Positions 30,496 to 40,259 are shown, counted from the stretch's first letter. The stretch: 64,000 nucleotides of DNA from an uncultured Peptostreptococcaceae bacterium (GCA_910588185.1 CAJUQR010000008.1:62001-126000), one strand, 5' to 3'. Translations and numbers: made by a program. The notes: generated from the sequence alone by a model not told the origin.

Positions 30496-32178
30496 CTACA
30501 TTCCTTTCTGTTCGCTTAAAGGTGTTGTATCCCTATCTTCCGAAGTAATAGAAGAACCAAGATTAGCTGATGCTTTTTCCAGCTCCAGAACTATATTATT
30601 TATCTGATGAAGTTTATCAGCAGAAAGTTTCTGCTCCATTGCACCTTCTGCATCTGTCAGCATCTTACTGAGCTCTTCTTTGATATTTGTAATCTTATCT
30701 TTTAATTCTTCGATTCCCTCTTCGTCCATCACTTCTGATATTACATCTTCTCTGCTGAGAAGCTGTCCTGTTTCCAGCTCAAATTCCGAATTCTGCATGA
30801 TTACTACAGGATCATATCCAAGATTTTCATGTATCAATTTGGCAAAGTCCTGCTTAGAATTCAATTCTCCGTGCACAAGGAAAATCTGCTTCGGTTTCTG
30901 CTGAAATCCACTGAGCCAGTCAAGAAGCCCTTTCTGATCTGCATGACCTGAAAATCCCTCCAAGTTATGAATCTGAGCATTTACTACAACTGTTTCTCCA
31001 AACAATTTAACCTCTTTTGCTCCCTGCACAAGCATTCTTCCAAGAGTGCCCTCTGCCTGATAACCGACAAAAACTATACTATTTCTGCTGTCCCAAAGGT
31101 TATGCTTAAGATGATGTCTTATTCTTCCTGCCTCACACATTCCGCTGGCAGAAATGATAATCTTAGGCGATTTATCTTCGTTTAACATCTGTGAATCAGC
31201 AGTATTTCTGGTAAATTTAAGGTTTTTAAAATCCAGCGGATTATCGCCGTTCAAAATATATGCCTTAGTCTCTTCATCAAAAACTTGTGCGTTTCTCTTG
31301 AACACTTCTGTAGCAGTAGTCGCCATTGGACTGTCTATATATACATTTACATTTTCAAGATATTTTTGATATTCAGGATGTCCTTCATAGAACATATTAA
31401 ACTGATATATCAACTCCTGAGTTCTTCCTACTGCAAAAGACGGAATAATCACGCTGCCGCCTCTCTTAATAGTATCAATCGTAATCTTAATGAGCTGATC
31501 TATGCTGGTAGCATTTGCCTCATGCAGTCTGTTTCCATAAGTGGTCTCCATTATTACATAATCAGCTTTTTTAATTTTTATAGGATTACGCAGTATAGGT
31601 CTGTCCATAACGCCAAGATCTCCTGAAAATACTATTTTTGACGTACTTTCACCCTCAGTAATCCAGAGTTCAGTTATAGCAGAACCCAATATATGACCGG
31701 CATCATTAAATACAATTTTAATCTCCGGATTTATCTCTATCAACTGATCATATAAGACCGGTTTTACTAATTTTAATGCTGCTTCCGCATCCTTTATAGT
31801 ATAAAGCGGTTCTACAGGAGGTTTACCTACTCTGACATTTTTACGGCTCTGCATTTCTGCATCCTTTTCATGGATATATGCACTGTCCTTGAGCATTACA
31901 TCAAGTAAATCGGCTGTAGCATCAGTACAATAGATAAGTCCTTTAAAGCCTCTTTTTACAAGAAGAGGTAATCTACCGCAGTGATCTATATGTGCATGGC
32001 TAAGTAAAACACATTCCACATTTTCAGGATCAAATGGAAACGGTTCCTCATTCATAGCTTCCATGGACTTGCCGCCCTGAAACTGACCGCAATCCAGCAA
32101 AATCTGATGCTTATCAGTAGTCATTAAATGACATGAACCGGTTACACCTATAGATGCACCACAAAACTTAATCTTCAT
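30496..32178 (-). CDS. Beta-CASP metallo-beta-lactamase fold RNA exonuclease-like protein
   Basis: A 560-residue protein. The HAHIDHCGRLP metal motif, a DAGHILGSA His, the beta-CASP segment SFAVGRTQE and the closing GHADQKGLLDW and VHGE motifs are all present, as in RNA-processing CPSF73/YsH-type nucleases. Residues about 485-560 form an extra acidic helical tail. The ATG at 32178 follows GGGAG; a GTG at 32193 is part of the ribosome site. It is in an operon with udk. Role in RNA turnover is inferred from family. Confidence 0.88.
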   Translation of the reverse strand: MKIKFCGASIGVTGSCHLMTTDKHQILLDCGQFQGGKSMEAMNEEPFPFDPENVECVLLSHAHIDHCGRLPLLVKRGFKGLIYCTDATADLLDVMLKDSAYIHEKDAEMQSRKNVRVGKPPVEPLYTIKDAEAALKLVKPVLYDQLIEINPEIKIVFNDAGHILGSAITELWITEGESTSKIVFSGDLGVMDRPILRNPIKIKKADYVIMETTYGNRLHEANATSIDQLIKITIDTIKRGGSVIIPSFAVGRTQELIYQFNMFYEGHPEYQKYLENVNVYIDSPMATTATEVFKRNAQVFDEETKAYILNGDNPLDFKNLKFTRNTADSQMLNEDKSPKIIISASGMCEAGRIRHHLKHNLWDSRNSIVFVGYQAEGTLGRMLVQGAKEVKLFGETVVVNAQIHNLEGFSGHADQKGLLDWLSGFQQKPKQIFLVHGELNSKQDFAKLIHENLGYDPVVIMQNSEFELETGQLLSREDVISEVMDEEGIEELKDKITNIKEELSKMLTDAEGAMEQKLSADKLHQINNIVLELEKASANLGSSITSEDRDTTPLSEQKGM

Positions 32179-32209
32179 CTTGTACTCTCCCACTTTCTAA
32201 ATTTTTATT

Positions 32210-32761
32210 TTATCTGTAATTCCAAAGTTCTCTGCTTGCTGTAGATACTGCTGTTGCTCCCGCATTAATTGCCATGTCCACATCACTTTTAAATTCAATG
32301 AGGCCTCCTGTCAATATCTCCATTGAAACTTTTTGGGCAAATTCTTTTATCTTCTTTTCTACAACTCCCGGCATAATCTCTACAACGTCAGGTTTTGCAA
32401 TTCTTATGGATTCCACTGCTGTGTCCACCGAATGAGAGTCAACTATAAAAAATCTCTGAACTGTTATTAAACCACAATCCTTTGCCGGACGAATCATATT
32501 AGTCTTAGTAGTAAGAATCCCGTCAGCTTCTATACTTTTTAAAAATTCCATTCCCGCTCTGTCTTTGCCTACCCCCTCAACAAAATCCATGTGTATAAAG
32601 ATTTTTTTGCCTGCCTCGTGTGCTTTTTTAATATACGATTCCAAATTCATAATACTGGAATAAAGCAAAAATATAACGTCGACTTTTGATGTCAATGAAA
32701 TTTCGAAATCTTCTCTTGTTCTTACCGCTGCTGCTACTTTCCTACTGCTGAATACTGACAT
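32210..32761 (-). CDS. glpP: Glycerol-3-phosphate responsive antiterminator GlpP
   Basis: A 183-residue TIM-barrel-like protein of the GlpP family, with HMDFVEGVGKDRAG, GILTTK, VEIMPGVV and the closing TGGLIEF and AVSTASRELW motifs that bind the phosphate of glycerol-3-phosphate. In Bacillus it prevents termination upstream of glp genes. No glycerol genes are in the window. GGGGGAGG precedes the ATG. It lies 17 nt upstream of the nuclease gene, so it heads the glpP-nuclease-udk unit. Confidence 0.9.
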   Translation of the reverse strand: MSVFSSRKVAAAVRTREDFEISLTSKVDVIFLLYSSIMNLESYIKKAHEAGKKIFIHMDFVEGVGKDRAGMEFLKSIEADGILTTKTNMIRPAKDCGLITVQRFFIVDSHSVDTAVESIRIAKPDVVEIMPGVVEKKIKEFAQKVSMEILTGGLIEFKSDVDMAINAGATAVSTASRELWNYR

Positions 32762-32914
32762 AAATTTCCTCCCCCGGCATTATGTTACCGTTATTTATCC
32801 TCAAAGGAACGGTTGCAAATCACATCAGCATCTGTTCCTCTTACTTTTTTATTATAATATCTCCAAGTTTAATTGGCAATATCAAGGTTATTTAATTTGT
32901 TCTTACTTCACAAT

Positions 32915-32960
32915 TAAAAACACGCCAAAACAAAGGTTATCCTTTATATAATCGACGTGT
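32915..32960 (-). terminator. Weak terminator after the PHP-domain gene
   Basis: ACACG pairs with CGTGT across a long loop with inner pairing, followed by TTTTTAATT on the minus strand. The remainder of 32762-32987 has no gene. Confidence 0.5.
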
Positions 32961-32987
32961 CATAATTTTTTCTTAACTTCGCACAAG

Positions 32988-33779
32988 CTATCTGTTACCA
33001 TGAAAGTCTGATCCTTCAGTAATATGCAAATGATACTTTGAAGCCATATCTATGAACCACAATCTTTCGTTATCGCTGTGCTTTGGATATATACATTCAA
33101 TTCCCTTAAGACCATATTTCTTAAGTTCTTTGAGCAAAATTTCAAAATTTTCTTTAAATTCTGAGCTTTCCCTCTCTCCTATACCTTTTATCTTACACGG
33201 ATGAGCCAAAACAGCTATGCCTCCCGCACTACGAATTATTTCAATAGCCTTTGCTGCGGAGATTTTTTCTCTTTTAATAGATTTTATTTCATCAGATTCG
33301 AGTAGTTTTCCTGGCTCAAAAGCCTCAGACATATTGCTTATATATCCTTTTGCAACTAATGCTCTCGCAAAATTAGGCTTTCCTATATATGTCTGTCCCT
33401 CTCTTTGAATTAAATCACGCTCGCATATATCAAAACCTTGACTTTGCAATGCTTTTAGAAGTTTATCATTTCTTTCTTTACGAATATTTGCAAGATATTT
33501 TAACTGTTCTTTTAATTGACCATTATCAGGGTCAAAATAGTATCCAAGAATATGAATTTCCTTGCCATCCATATCCGTAGAAAATTCTATCCCGGGAATA
33601 ATTTTTATATTCTCATCTTTTGCCTGCGAAACTGCATCTGCAATGCCATCTGTAACTTCATGGTCCGTGATGGCAATCATATCGAATTCATCTTTAATAT
33701 ACTTTTTAACTATATCATTTGGACTCATAGTACCGTCAGAATAATACGAATGAATATGAAAATCTGTCTTAAAGCTCAT
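32988..33779 (-). CDS. PHP domain phosphoesterase
   Basis: A 263-residue protein starting with DFHIHSYYSDG and containing AITDHEVTDG, GIEFSTD, LAHPCKI and the terminal EGSDFHG, the metal-binding motifs of the PHP superfamily. Relatives hydrolyse 3',5'-nucleoside bisphosphates (RNase AM / YciV type) or histidinol phosphate; the 'IHILGYYFD' segment favours the YciV-like group. Its ATG lies 3 nt after the DJ-1 gene stop, so expression is coupled. Confidence 0.88.
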   Translation of the reverse strand: MSFKTDFHIHSYYSDGTMSPNDIVKKYIKDEFDMIAITDHEVTDGIADAVSQAKDENIKIIPGIEFSTDMDGKEIHILGYYFDPDNGQLKEQLKYLANIRKERNDKLLKALQSQGFDICERDLIQREGQTYIGKPNFARALVAKGYISNMSEAFEPGKLLESDEIKSIKREKISAAKAIEIIRSAGGIAVLAHPCKIKGIGERESSEFKENFEILLKELKKYGLKGIECIYPKHSDNERLWFIDMASKYHLHITEGSDFHGNR

Positions 33780-33782
33780 CTA

Positions 33783-34322
33783 TTACAACAGCAGGCCATC
33801 GGAAAGTTCTTCTCCTGCCTTATCTCCTTTAAAATATTTAACTATAGCAACTGCAAATTTCATGGCCGTGCCAGGTCCCTGAGATGTTATAATATTATTA
33901 TCCCTAACCACCGGAAAATCAATGGCCTCAGCACCCTTCAATTCATCTTCCATGCCCGGATATATTGTAGCCCTTCTTCCTGCTAAAATACCCAAAGAGC
34001 CTAATATTAACGGCGCAGCACAAATTGCTGCAAGTGGTTTTTTCATTTCTGCAAACAAAGCAATCTTTCTGCAAAGTCCGCCATGATCCCGCAGGTTATA
34101 TGCACCAGGAAGACCGCCCGGCAAAACTATCATTTCACACTTTTCATAATCAATGTCTTCAAACAGATAATCTGCTTCTACTGTTATCCCGTGAGCACCT
34201 TTGACACTTTTATCTCCTGTTACAGAAACAAAATATGCAGATAAGTCAACTCTTCTCAATATATCCACAACAGTTATAGCTTCTACTTCTTCAAAGCCTT
34301 GAGCCAAATGTACCAATATCAT
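33783..34322 (-). CDS. DJ-1/PfpI family protein
   Basis: A 179-residue cytoplasmic protein of the DJ-1/ThiJ/YajL type. The nucleophile-elbow cysteine is in AAICAAPLILG (about residue 100) and the Glu that tunes it is in the FEEVEAI segment (about 15). Family roles include protein deglycase and chaperone activity, still debated. It lies between the TIGR01906-type membrane protein and the PHP gene. A GAGGATGAG site precedes the ATG. Confidence 0.9.
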   Translation of the reverse strand: MILVHLAQGFEEVEAITVVDILRRVDLSAYFVSVTGDKSVKGAHGITVEADYLFEDIDYEKCEMIVLPGGLPGAYNLRDHGGLCRKIALFAEMKKPLAAICAAPLILGSLGILAGRRATIYPGMEDELKGAEAIDFPVVRDNNIITSQGPGTAMKFAVAIVKYFKGDKAGEELSDGLLL

Positions 34323-34336
34323 GATCTCATCCTCTT

Positions 34337-34999
34337 CTAATAAAATATTCTAGGCGGTTTTGTCAATGCATAAGTCAAATAAGAAATAGCTAATACCGCA
34401 ATCAATGTATATCCAATAACGAAAAATCCTGCCATATGAATGAAATCCTCCCCAAGAATTATCGAAAGCAGTGAATTTTCTTTTAATGGCTCAAGCCCCA
34501 CAAAAGAAGCAAGCCATCTTCTTCCGCCATCATTTAACAATACAAAACCTTCGCATGCCAGTAACAATGCACTGACTATCCAAGTAGCTTTAAGCCTTTT
34601 ACGCAAAACAAGCTTGAAGTCGTTCTTTAAAAAATAAACATATATAGATACTGTAAGTATCAAGCAAACCAGACATATGATAAAACTTATATCAATCGCC
34701 GTTTTAGCTGTAAGCATATTATCACTGTCCGCATTGCCGAAAATCCCCTGCATATCATATCCTGTATTCTCATATATTTGGAATTCCTTTGGTCTCCACG
34801 AATTCATAAAGCTTGCTACCTCATCAGCCATCTGTGAATTAGTGAACTCTGTATAAAGGCGATCTACAACTCTTGTATCATTAAAATAATATAAATATGT
34901 TCCCGATGTTCGTGCTACTATGTTCTGTCCAAGGGTTATCATAAATAATGACAGTGTAATAACCAGCAAATATGAGCAAACATAATTGAACTTCTTCAA
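34337..34999 (-). CDS. TIGR01906-type integral membrane protein
   Basis: A 220-residue protein with four or five hydrophobic helices (about 8-28, 100-120, 135-150, 185-208) and a tyrosine-rich extracellular loop after the first. Size and layout match the TIGR01906 membrane protein family of Firmicutes, whose function is unknown. The start codon is TTG at 34999, 6 nt after AGGAGGG. It begins the unit with DJ-1 and PHP genes and is divergent from the next gene. Confidence 0.72.
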   Translation of the reverse strand: MKKFNYVCSYLLVITLSLFMITLGQNIVARTSGTYLYYFNDTRVVDRLYTEFTNSQMADEVASFMNSWRPKEFQIYENTGYDMQGIFGNADSDNMLTAKTAIDISFIICLVCLILTVSIYVYFLKNDFKLVLRKRLKATWIVSALLLACEGFVLLNDGGRRWLASFVGLEPLKENSLLSIILGEDFIHMAGFFVIGYTLIAVLAISYLTYALTKPPRIFY

Positions 35000-35061
35000 A
35001 ATTCTCCCTCCTAAAAATACCTTTACATAGTATATGATACACTAATACAGGGCAAAATACA

Positions 35062-35658
35062 ATGCAAATAATAATGCAGAAAGTTGGTCTTATAACTATG
35101 TATATACAAAAATCAAAAATTTTTTCTTTGGGAATACAAATAATTGCAGGATTTATTTTTGTATCGGTCTTTGGATGTCTTCTTCATTTCTTTTTTGAAT
35201 GGACTTCAGAAAATCATATTATCGCAGCCTTTTCTCCCGTAAACGAGAGTCCTTGGGAACACTTAAAATTAGTTTACTATCCTATTTTATTTTTCTTAAT
35301 TATCCAATTAATATACTTAAAGAACAAAAGAACTTCTATACCAAATCTGATATGGTTTACAGCCCTGTCGGTACTGCTTGCCATGTTGCTTACAACGGTA
35401 ATATATTATACCTACATCGGTATAACCGGTAAAAATATAGACTGGTTCAACATAGCTATTTTTTTCATCTCCGTTTGCGCAGCTTATATATTCAATTATA
35501 ATATGATAAAGAGCAGAACATCTAAGATACATTATTCTTCTCTATGTGGTATCCTTATTTTTATCGTACTTGGCGCTGCTCTCATTACGTTCACCTATTT
35601 TACACCTCATATACCATGGTTTGCAGACCCGGTCAGCGGCAGTTTTGGGCTTGAATAA
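35062..35658 (+). CDS. DUF6512-type membrane protein
   Basis: A 198-residue protein with six hydrophobic helices. The first loop has HFFFEWTSENHIIAAFSPVNESPWEHLKLVYYP, the conserved core that I associate with the DUF6512 family of Firmicutes. Function unknown. No ribosome site supports the first ATG; ATGs at 35074 and 35098 are alternatives, and 35098 would still keep every helix. It is the only plus-strand gene between 18.1 and 59.8 kb. Confidence 0.7.
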   Translation: MQIIMQKVGLITMYIQKSKIFSLGIQIIAGFIFVSVFGCLLHFFFEWTSENHIIAAFSPVNESPWEHLKLVYYPILFFLIIQLIYLKNKRTSIPNLIWFTALSVLLAMLLTTVIYYTYIGITGKNIDWFNIAIFFISVCAAYIFNYNMIKSRTSKIHYSSLCGILIFIVLGAALITFTYFTPHIPWFADPVSGSFGLE

Positions 35659-35701
35659 GGATTTTTTGTAATCCTTGCGCGTCGTCTTAGGTTTTCTCAC
35701 T

Positions 35702-35731
35702 AAAAAAGCAGACATGAAAACCCATGCCTGC
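35702..35731 (-). terminator. Terminator after the PduL-type gene
   Basis: GCAGGCATG pairs with CATGTCTGC and is followed by TTTTTTA on the minus strand. Confidence 0.85.
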
Positions 35732-35741
35732 TCACAAATGC

Positions 35742-36314
35742 TTATTTTATAATTGTGCAAACTGCATCAGGACCACAGCCTGCTGCATTTCCTTCGTCTG
35801 TATCAAGATGAACTTCTCTTTCATGTTTTGCACCTGCTCTTACGAGAACATTGTCAAATACCAGACCTCTTTCTCCCTCAATCTTGATGCTCACAATTTC
35901 GCCATCTTTAACTCCTGCTTCTGCTGCCTGCTCATCATTCAAATGAACATGTCTCATTGCAACCATTACGCCATGATCAAGATCAACTTCACCGCAAGGT
36001 CCGATAACCTTGCATCCAGGTGTTCCGTCAAGTTTGCCTGATTCTCTTACAGGCGCCTTTATGCCTATAGTTCTTGCATCTGTCATAGCAAGCTCAACTT
36101 GTGTTTCAGGTCTTGCAGGTCCTAAAACTCTAATACCCTTTAAAGTATTCTTAGGTCCTACGATATCAACCTTTTCTTCACACGCAAATTGTCCCGGCTG
36201 AACTAAATCTTTAGTAGGAGTCAATTTGTGACCTTTACCGAACAGAACGTCAATATGTTCTTCACTAAGATGAATGTGTTTGTTTGATAATCCTATCTTT
36301 ACTTCATAAGCCAT
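35742..36314 (-). CDS. PduL-type phosphate acyltransferase
   Basis: A 190-residue enzyme of the PduL family, which interconverts acyl-CoA and acyl-phosphate. Zinc ligands are visible in SNKHIHLS and MRHVHLN, and the VLGPARPETQVELAMTDAR stretch is typical. No N-terminal encapsulation peptide is seen and no microcompartment shell genes lie nearby, so it is probably the free cytoplasmic form serving as phosphotransacetylase in fermentation. GAAGGAG precedes the ATG. It is a single-gene unit with its own terminator. Confidence 0.9.
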   Translation of the reverse strand: MAYEVKIGLSNKHIHLSEEHIDVLFGKGHKLTPTKDLVQPGQFACEEKVDIVGPKNTLKGIRVLGPARPETQVELAMTDARTIGIKAPVRESGKLDGTPGCKVIGPCGEVDLDHGVMVAMRHVHLNDEQAAEAGVKDGEIVSIKIEGERGLVFDNVLVRAGAKHEREVHLDTDEGNAAGCGPDAVCTIIK

Positions 36315-36365
36315 TTTTCACATCTCCTTCGCAACTTATATAATAATTATTTTTATAAACCTTTA

Positions 36366-36902
36366 TTATGCTTCAATATAACCTACATATGGCAGGTTTC
36401 TGTATTTTTGATCATAGTCAAGACCATATCCTATAACAAACAAATTATCTATCGAGAATCCTATGTAGTCAGCCTCTATATCAGCTATACGCCTTGACGG
36501 CTTGTCTAATAGAGTACAGATGCGAATACTTTTTGGATTCCTGTCTGCCAAATGTTCTTTTAAATATTTAAGAGTAGTACCGGTATCGACTATGTCTTCA
36601 ATTATAATTACATTTTTATCATAAATATCGCCTTCAAGATCTTTTTTTATCTTCACAACTCCTGAAGTAGTAGTTCCTGAACCATAACTTGAAGCCATGA
36701 CAAAATCAATCTCCGCATCGTTGACTATATTCTTCATAAGGTCTGCCATCCATACCACTGCTCCTCGCAAAGTACCTATCAGATAAACAGGCTCACCATT
36801 ATAATCATCATAAATCTGCTTGCCTATTTCAGCAGCTCTCGCCTCAATCTGCTCTTTTGTAAATAATATTTTTCCTATCTGCTTGTCAGTGTTGTTCTTC
36901 AT
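36366..36902 (-). CDS. hpt: Hypoxanthine phosphoribosyltransferase
   Basis: A 178-residue type I phosphoribosyltransferase. The PRPP loop IIEDIVDTGTTLKYL is intact (about residues 98-112), and the LRGAVVWMADL and PYVGYIE segments complete the active site. It salvages hypoxanthine and guanine. The ATG overlaps the end of the DUF1232 gene by 17 bp; it is the last gene of the tig-clpPX-lon-engB unit. Confidence 0.95.
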   Translation of the reverse strand: MKNNTDKQIGKILFTKEQIEARAAEIGKQIYDDYNGEPVYLIGTLRGAVVWMADLMKNIVNDAEIDFVMASSYGSGTTTSGVVKIKKDLEGDIYDKNVIIIEDIVDTGTTLKYLKEHLADRNPKSIRICTLLDKPSRRIADIEADYIGFSIDNLFVIGYGLDYDQKYRNLPYVGYIEA

Positions 36903-37230
36903 CTCTTTCGTCCTCCCGGTCTACAGTAAATTCTACTCCTTCTACTATATCTTCTTTTCTAAACGTACCTGAAAAATCCTGTTCCTTTTCACCATCCCAA
37001 TATAAATCCAACGTATCTTTAAGATTCCAAATTATCCATATCCAAAGAACCAAATCATCTAAAAATCCAAAAGGAAATAATACCGGCGGTATTAAATCTA
37101 CAGGTAAAAACAGGTAAATTATACCCAGTACAACTAAAATCTTTTTCCGTTTAGGCACAGTTTTATCTCGCATCATCGATTTTATCGCTTTAATACGTCT
37201 AAAAAGTACCCTAAAACTGATAAATTGCAT
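36886..37230 (-). CDS. DUF1232 (YkvA-type) small membrane protein
   Basis: A 114-residue protein. Residues about 15-75 match the DUF1232/YkvA motif: DKTVPKRKKILVVLGIIYLFLPVDLIPPVL then FGFLDDLVL, with one or two short hydrophobic helices. The last 40 residues are acidic. Function unknown. Its ATG follows GGAGGAATAA and overlaps the engB stop by one base, so it is in the same operon. Confidence 0.88.
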   Translation of the reverse strand: MQFISFRVLFRRIKAIKSMMRDKTVPKRKKILVVLGIIYLFLPVDLIPPVLFPFGFLDDLVLWIWIIWNLKDTLDLYWDGEKEQDFSGTFRKEDIVEGVEFTVDREDERDEEQH

Positions 37231-37818
37231 TTATTCCTCCAGAAGTTTTTCCATCTCTTCCAGTAACTTATCTTGTCCTGTTCTCTTCAAAGCTGAAACC
37301 GGAATAACCATATCATTTACACTTAAATTTAACGTTTTTCTTATTACACTGACACATTTTTGCATCTCATTTTTTGATACCTTATCTGCTTTGGTCGCAA
37401 CAACGATACCGTCAAGACCGTAATGTCTGAGATATTCATACATCTGTATGTCCTGAGCAGACGGAGCATGTCTTATATCCACAAGCTGAATCACCTTTTT
37501 CAGACCCTGTCTTTTCTGAAAGTACTCTTCCATCATAGGCCCCCAGTCCTTGGACATACCCTTTGAAACCTTAGCATATCCATATCCGGGCAAATCTACA
37601 ATACGAAAAACACCATTAACTTTATAAAAATTTATAGTCCTGGTTTTTCCCGGGCTTCCCGACACACGTGCTAAACTTTTTCTGTTAGTTAATAAGTTTA
37701 AGAGTGAAGATTTGCCTACATTAGACCTACCTGCAAAGGCAATTTCTATCATTGAATCTTCCGGATATTGATTAGCTTTAACCGCAACTGCTTCAAGCTG
37801 TGCATCTCTTATTATCAT
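37231..37818 (-). CDS. engB: EngB/YsxC ribosome biogenesis GTPase
   Basis: A 195-residue GTPase required for 50S assembly. G1 is GRSNVGKSS, G3 DLPGYGYAKV, G4 TKADK. The ATG at 37818 (MIIRDAQ) matches the family start; an upstream reading to 37920 would run into lon in another frame. It lies one base after the lon stop, the common lon-engB arrangement. Confidence 0.95.
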   Translation of the reverse strand: MIIRDAQLEAVAVKANQYPEDSMIEIAFAGRSNVGKSSLLNLLTNRKSLARVSGSPGKTRTINFYKVNGVFRIVDLPGYGYAKVSKGMSKDWGPMMEEYFQKRQGLKKVIQLVDIRHAPSAQDIQMYEYLRHYGLDGIVVATKADKVSKNEMQKCVSVIRKTLNLSVNDMVIPVSALKRTGQDKLLEEMEKLLEE

Positions 37819-37819
37819 A

Positions 37820-40204
37820 CTACACCTTTGGACTTTCTTCCAGTGCATATTCAAGGGTTTCCTGCGCTTTTTCAAGTAAAATAAATTTAAGCTGCTTACG
37901 TACAGTTTTAGGAATATCATCTATGTCCGCTTTATTGTCTTTTGGCAGCAAAATAGTTCTTATTCCTGCTCTATGTGCAGCCAAAACCTTTTCTTTTATT
38001 CCACCTACAGGAAGAACTTTTCCTCTAAGAGTTATTTCCCCTGTCATTGCAACATCTTTTTTGACCGGTCTTTGTGTAAGTGCAGACATCACAGATGTAA
38101 ACATAGTTACGCCCGCCGACGGACCATCCTTAGGAACTGCTCCCTCAGGAACATGCACATGCAAATCATAGTTTTTGTAAAAATCTTTTTCTATATTATA
38201 TTGATCAGCGATTGAACGAATATAGGTTATGGCAGTTTTGGCAGATTCCTGCATCACATCTCCAAGCTGCCCTGTCAGCTGTATTGCACCGTTTCCAGGC
38301 ACAAAGGATGTCTCAATAAACAGAGTATCTCCTCCAACCTGAGTCCATGCCATACCAGTTGTAACGCCTACTTCACTGGCCTCATTGACCATATCATATC
38401 TATACCTGTGTTTGCCTAAATATTTTTCAATAGTAGCAGGTGTAATCCTATATACATCGCCTTTCTTGCTTACAATATTTTTTGCAACTTTTCGGCATAA
38501 ACTTCCTATCTCCCTTTCAAGATTTCTGACGCCCGATTCTCTCGTATAAAAATTAATCAAATCTCTAAGAGCTTTTTCCCCTATAGTAAAATTCTTCTTC
38601 TTAAGACCATGGGCTTTCATCTGCTTAGGGATCAAGTATCTCTGTGCGATTTTAACTTTTTCTTCTTCTGTATATCCTGAAACTTCTATAACTTCCATCC
38701 TATCAAGAAGAGGTCTTGGTATAGTCTCTATGGTATTGGCAGTTGTAATAAACATAACCTTTGATAAATCAAACGGAACTTCAAGAAAATGATCAGTAAA
38801 TTCTTTGTTCTGTTCAGGATCTAAGACTTCAAGCAAAGCTGATGCCGGATCCCCCTTAAAATCTGAACCTATCTTGTCTACCTCATCAAAAAGGAACACC
38901 GGATTATTTGTTCCCGCATCTTTTATGGCACTTATAACTCTTCCGGGAATAGCTCCTATATAAGTTCTTCTGTGTCCTCTTATCTCTGCTTCATCTCTTA
39001 CTCCGCCAAGAGACATTCTTACAAACTCTCTTCCTGTGGATCTGGCTATGGATCTAGCTATGGAAGTCTTACCCACTCCCGGAGGACCTAATAAACATAT
39101 TATGGGACCTTTAATTCCCTTAGAAAGATGAATAACCGCTAAATATTCGAGGATTCTTTCTTTAACTTTGCTTAATCCATAGTGATCCTCATCCAATACT
39201 TTCTCTGCTTTTTTAAGATCAGAGTTGGTTTTAGAGCTGTTATTCCACGGCAAACTAACTATGGTATCAACATAGTTTCTTATTACACCGCTTTCTGCCG
39301 ATGAAGGCATCATCTTTGTGAATTTATTGATTTCTTTTTTAACCTTTTCGGTTATTTTATCGTCAAGCTTTAATTCATCAAGCTTTTCAATCCATTTTCT
39401 AGCTTCGTCTGCCGCATCCTCATCTGCACCAAGCTCTGATTGTATAGCTTTAAGCTGTTCACGCAGATAATACTCTTTTTGATTTTGTTTTACATTTTCC
39501 TGCACCTTCTCACTGATTTCTCGCTCAAGTCTAAGTATCTGATTCTCTCTGAATATGAGAGTATTAATCAATACAAGGCGAGCTTTTATATCGAAGGTTT
39601 CAAGAATTTCTTGTTTTTCTTCCAAGTCTAAATCAAGCTGAACAGCAACTGTGTCAGCAAAAATTTCTGCATCCTTAAATGCAACTGACATATCATAAGT
39701 GTCCGACTTTGCATTTGGATTTAAATCAAGATATTCGTTAAAAGAATTAAGCACTATGCGTTTCATAGCTTCTGTTTCCAAATCATCTTCAGAAACATGG
39801 TTTCGTGGAATTTCTTCAATTGAAACTGTGATATATGGTTCTTCTGAAACCACTTCTTTTATGGCGGCTCTATGTAAGCCCTCTACAAGCACTCTCACAG
39901 AATCACCTTGTATTTTAAGCATTTGCTTAATCTTTACTACTGTTCCGACTTTATAATAATCTTCCTCCTTAGGGATAAGAATATATTCATCTTTCTGGGA
40001 GGATACAAATAAAATCTTATCTTTTTTCATGGCAGCCTCAAGAGCTTTAACAGACTTCTCCCTGCCCACATCAAAATGAGCTACAGTCTGAGGAAAGACA
40101 CTGATCCCCCTTAAAGGTATACACGGCATGATAAGATTTTCTTCTTCTAAAGACAATTCTTCAATTTCATTATCCTGTATGACCTTTTCTTCTGCTGTTG
40201 TCAT
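37820..40204 (-). CDS. lon: Lon ATP-dependent protease
   Basis: A 794-residue LonA protease. The N-terminal substrate-binding domain spans about residues 25-220, AAA+ about 330-580 with GPPGVGKTS and FLFDEVDKIG, and the Ser-Lys protease domain follows with PKDGPSAG holding the catalytic serine (about 696). It degrades damaged and regulatory proteins in the cytoplasm. GGGGGAA precedes the ATG. Confidence 0.97.
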   Translation of the reverse strand: MTTAEEKVIQDNEIEELSLEEENLIMPCIPLRGISVFPQTVAHFDVGREKSVKALEAAMKKDKILFVSSQKDEYILIPKEEDYYKVGTVVKIKQMLKIQGDSVRVLVEGLHRAAIKEVVSEEPYITVSIEEIPRNHVSEDDLETEAMKRIVLNSFNEYLDLNPNAKSDTYDMSVAFKDAEIFADTVAVQLDLDLEEKQEILETFDIKARLVLINTLIFRENQILRLEREISEKVQENVKQNQKEYYLREQLKAIQSELGADEDAADEARKWIEKLDELKLDDKITEKVKKEINKFTKMMPSSAESGVIRNYVDTIVSLPWNNSSKTNSDLKKAEKVLDEDHYGLSKVKERILEYLAVIHLSKGIKGPIICLLGPPGVGKTSIARSIARSTGREFVRMSLGGVRDEAEIRGHRRTYIGAIPGRVISAIKDAGTNNPVFLFDEVDKIGSDFKGDPASALLEVLDPEQNKEFTDHFLEVPFDLSKVMFITTANTIETIPRPLLDRMEVIEVSGYTEEEKVKIAQRYLIPKQMKAHGLKKKNFTIGEKALRDLINFYTRESGVRNLEREIGSLCRKVAKNIVSKKGDVYRITPATIEKYLGKHRYRYDMVNEASEVGVTTGMAWTQVGGDTLFIETSFVPGNGAIQLTGQLGDVMQESAKTAITYIRSIADQYNIEKDFYKNYDLHVHVPEGAVPKDGPSAGVTMFTSVMSALTQRPVKKDVAMTGEITLRGKVLPVGGIKEKVLAAHRAGIRTILLPKDNKADIDDIPKTVRKQLKFILLEKAQETLEYALEESPKV

Positions 40205-40230
40205 AACTGTTCCCCCTTCCTTTCATTTTA

Positions 40231-40259
40231 GAAAACAAGGCGACCGGAGTCGCCTTGTT
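40231..40259 (-). terminator. Terminator overlapping the clpX stop
   Basis: AACAAGGCGAC pairs with GTCGCCTTGTT, followed by TTCT on the minus strand. Its 5' strand includes the clpX stop codon. The T run is short, so some read-through into lon is likely. Confidence 0.7.
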
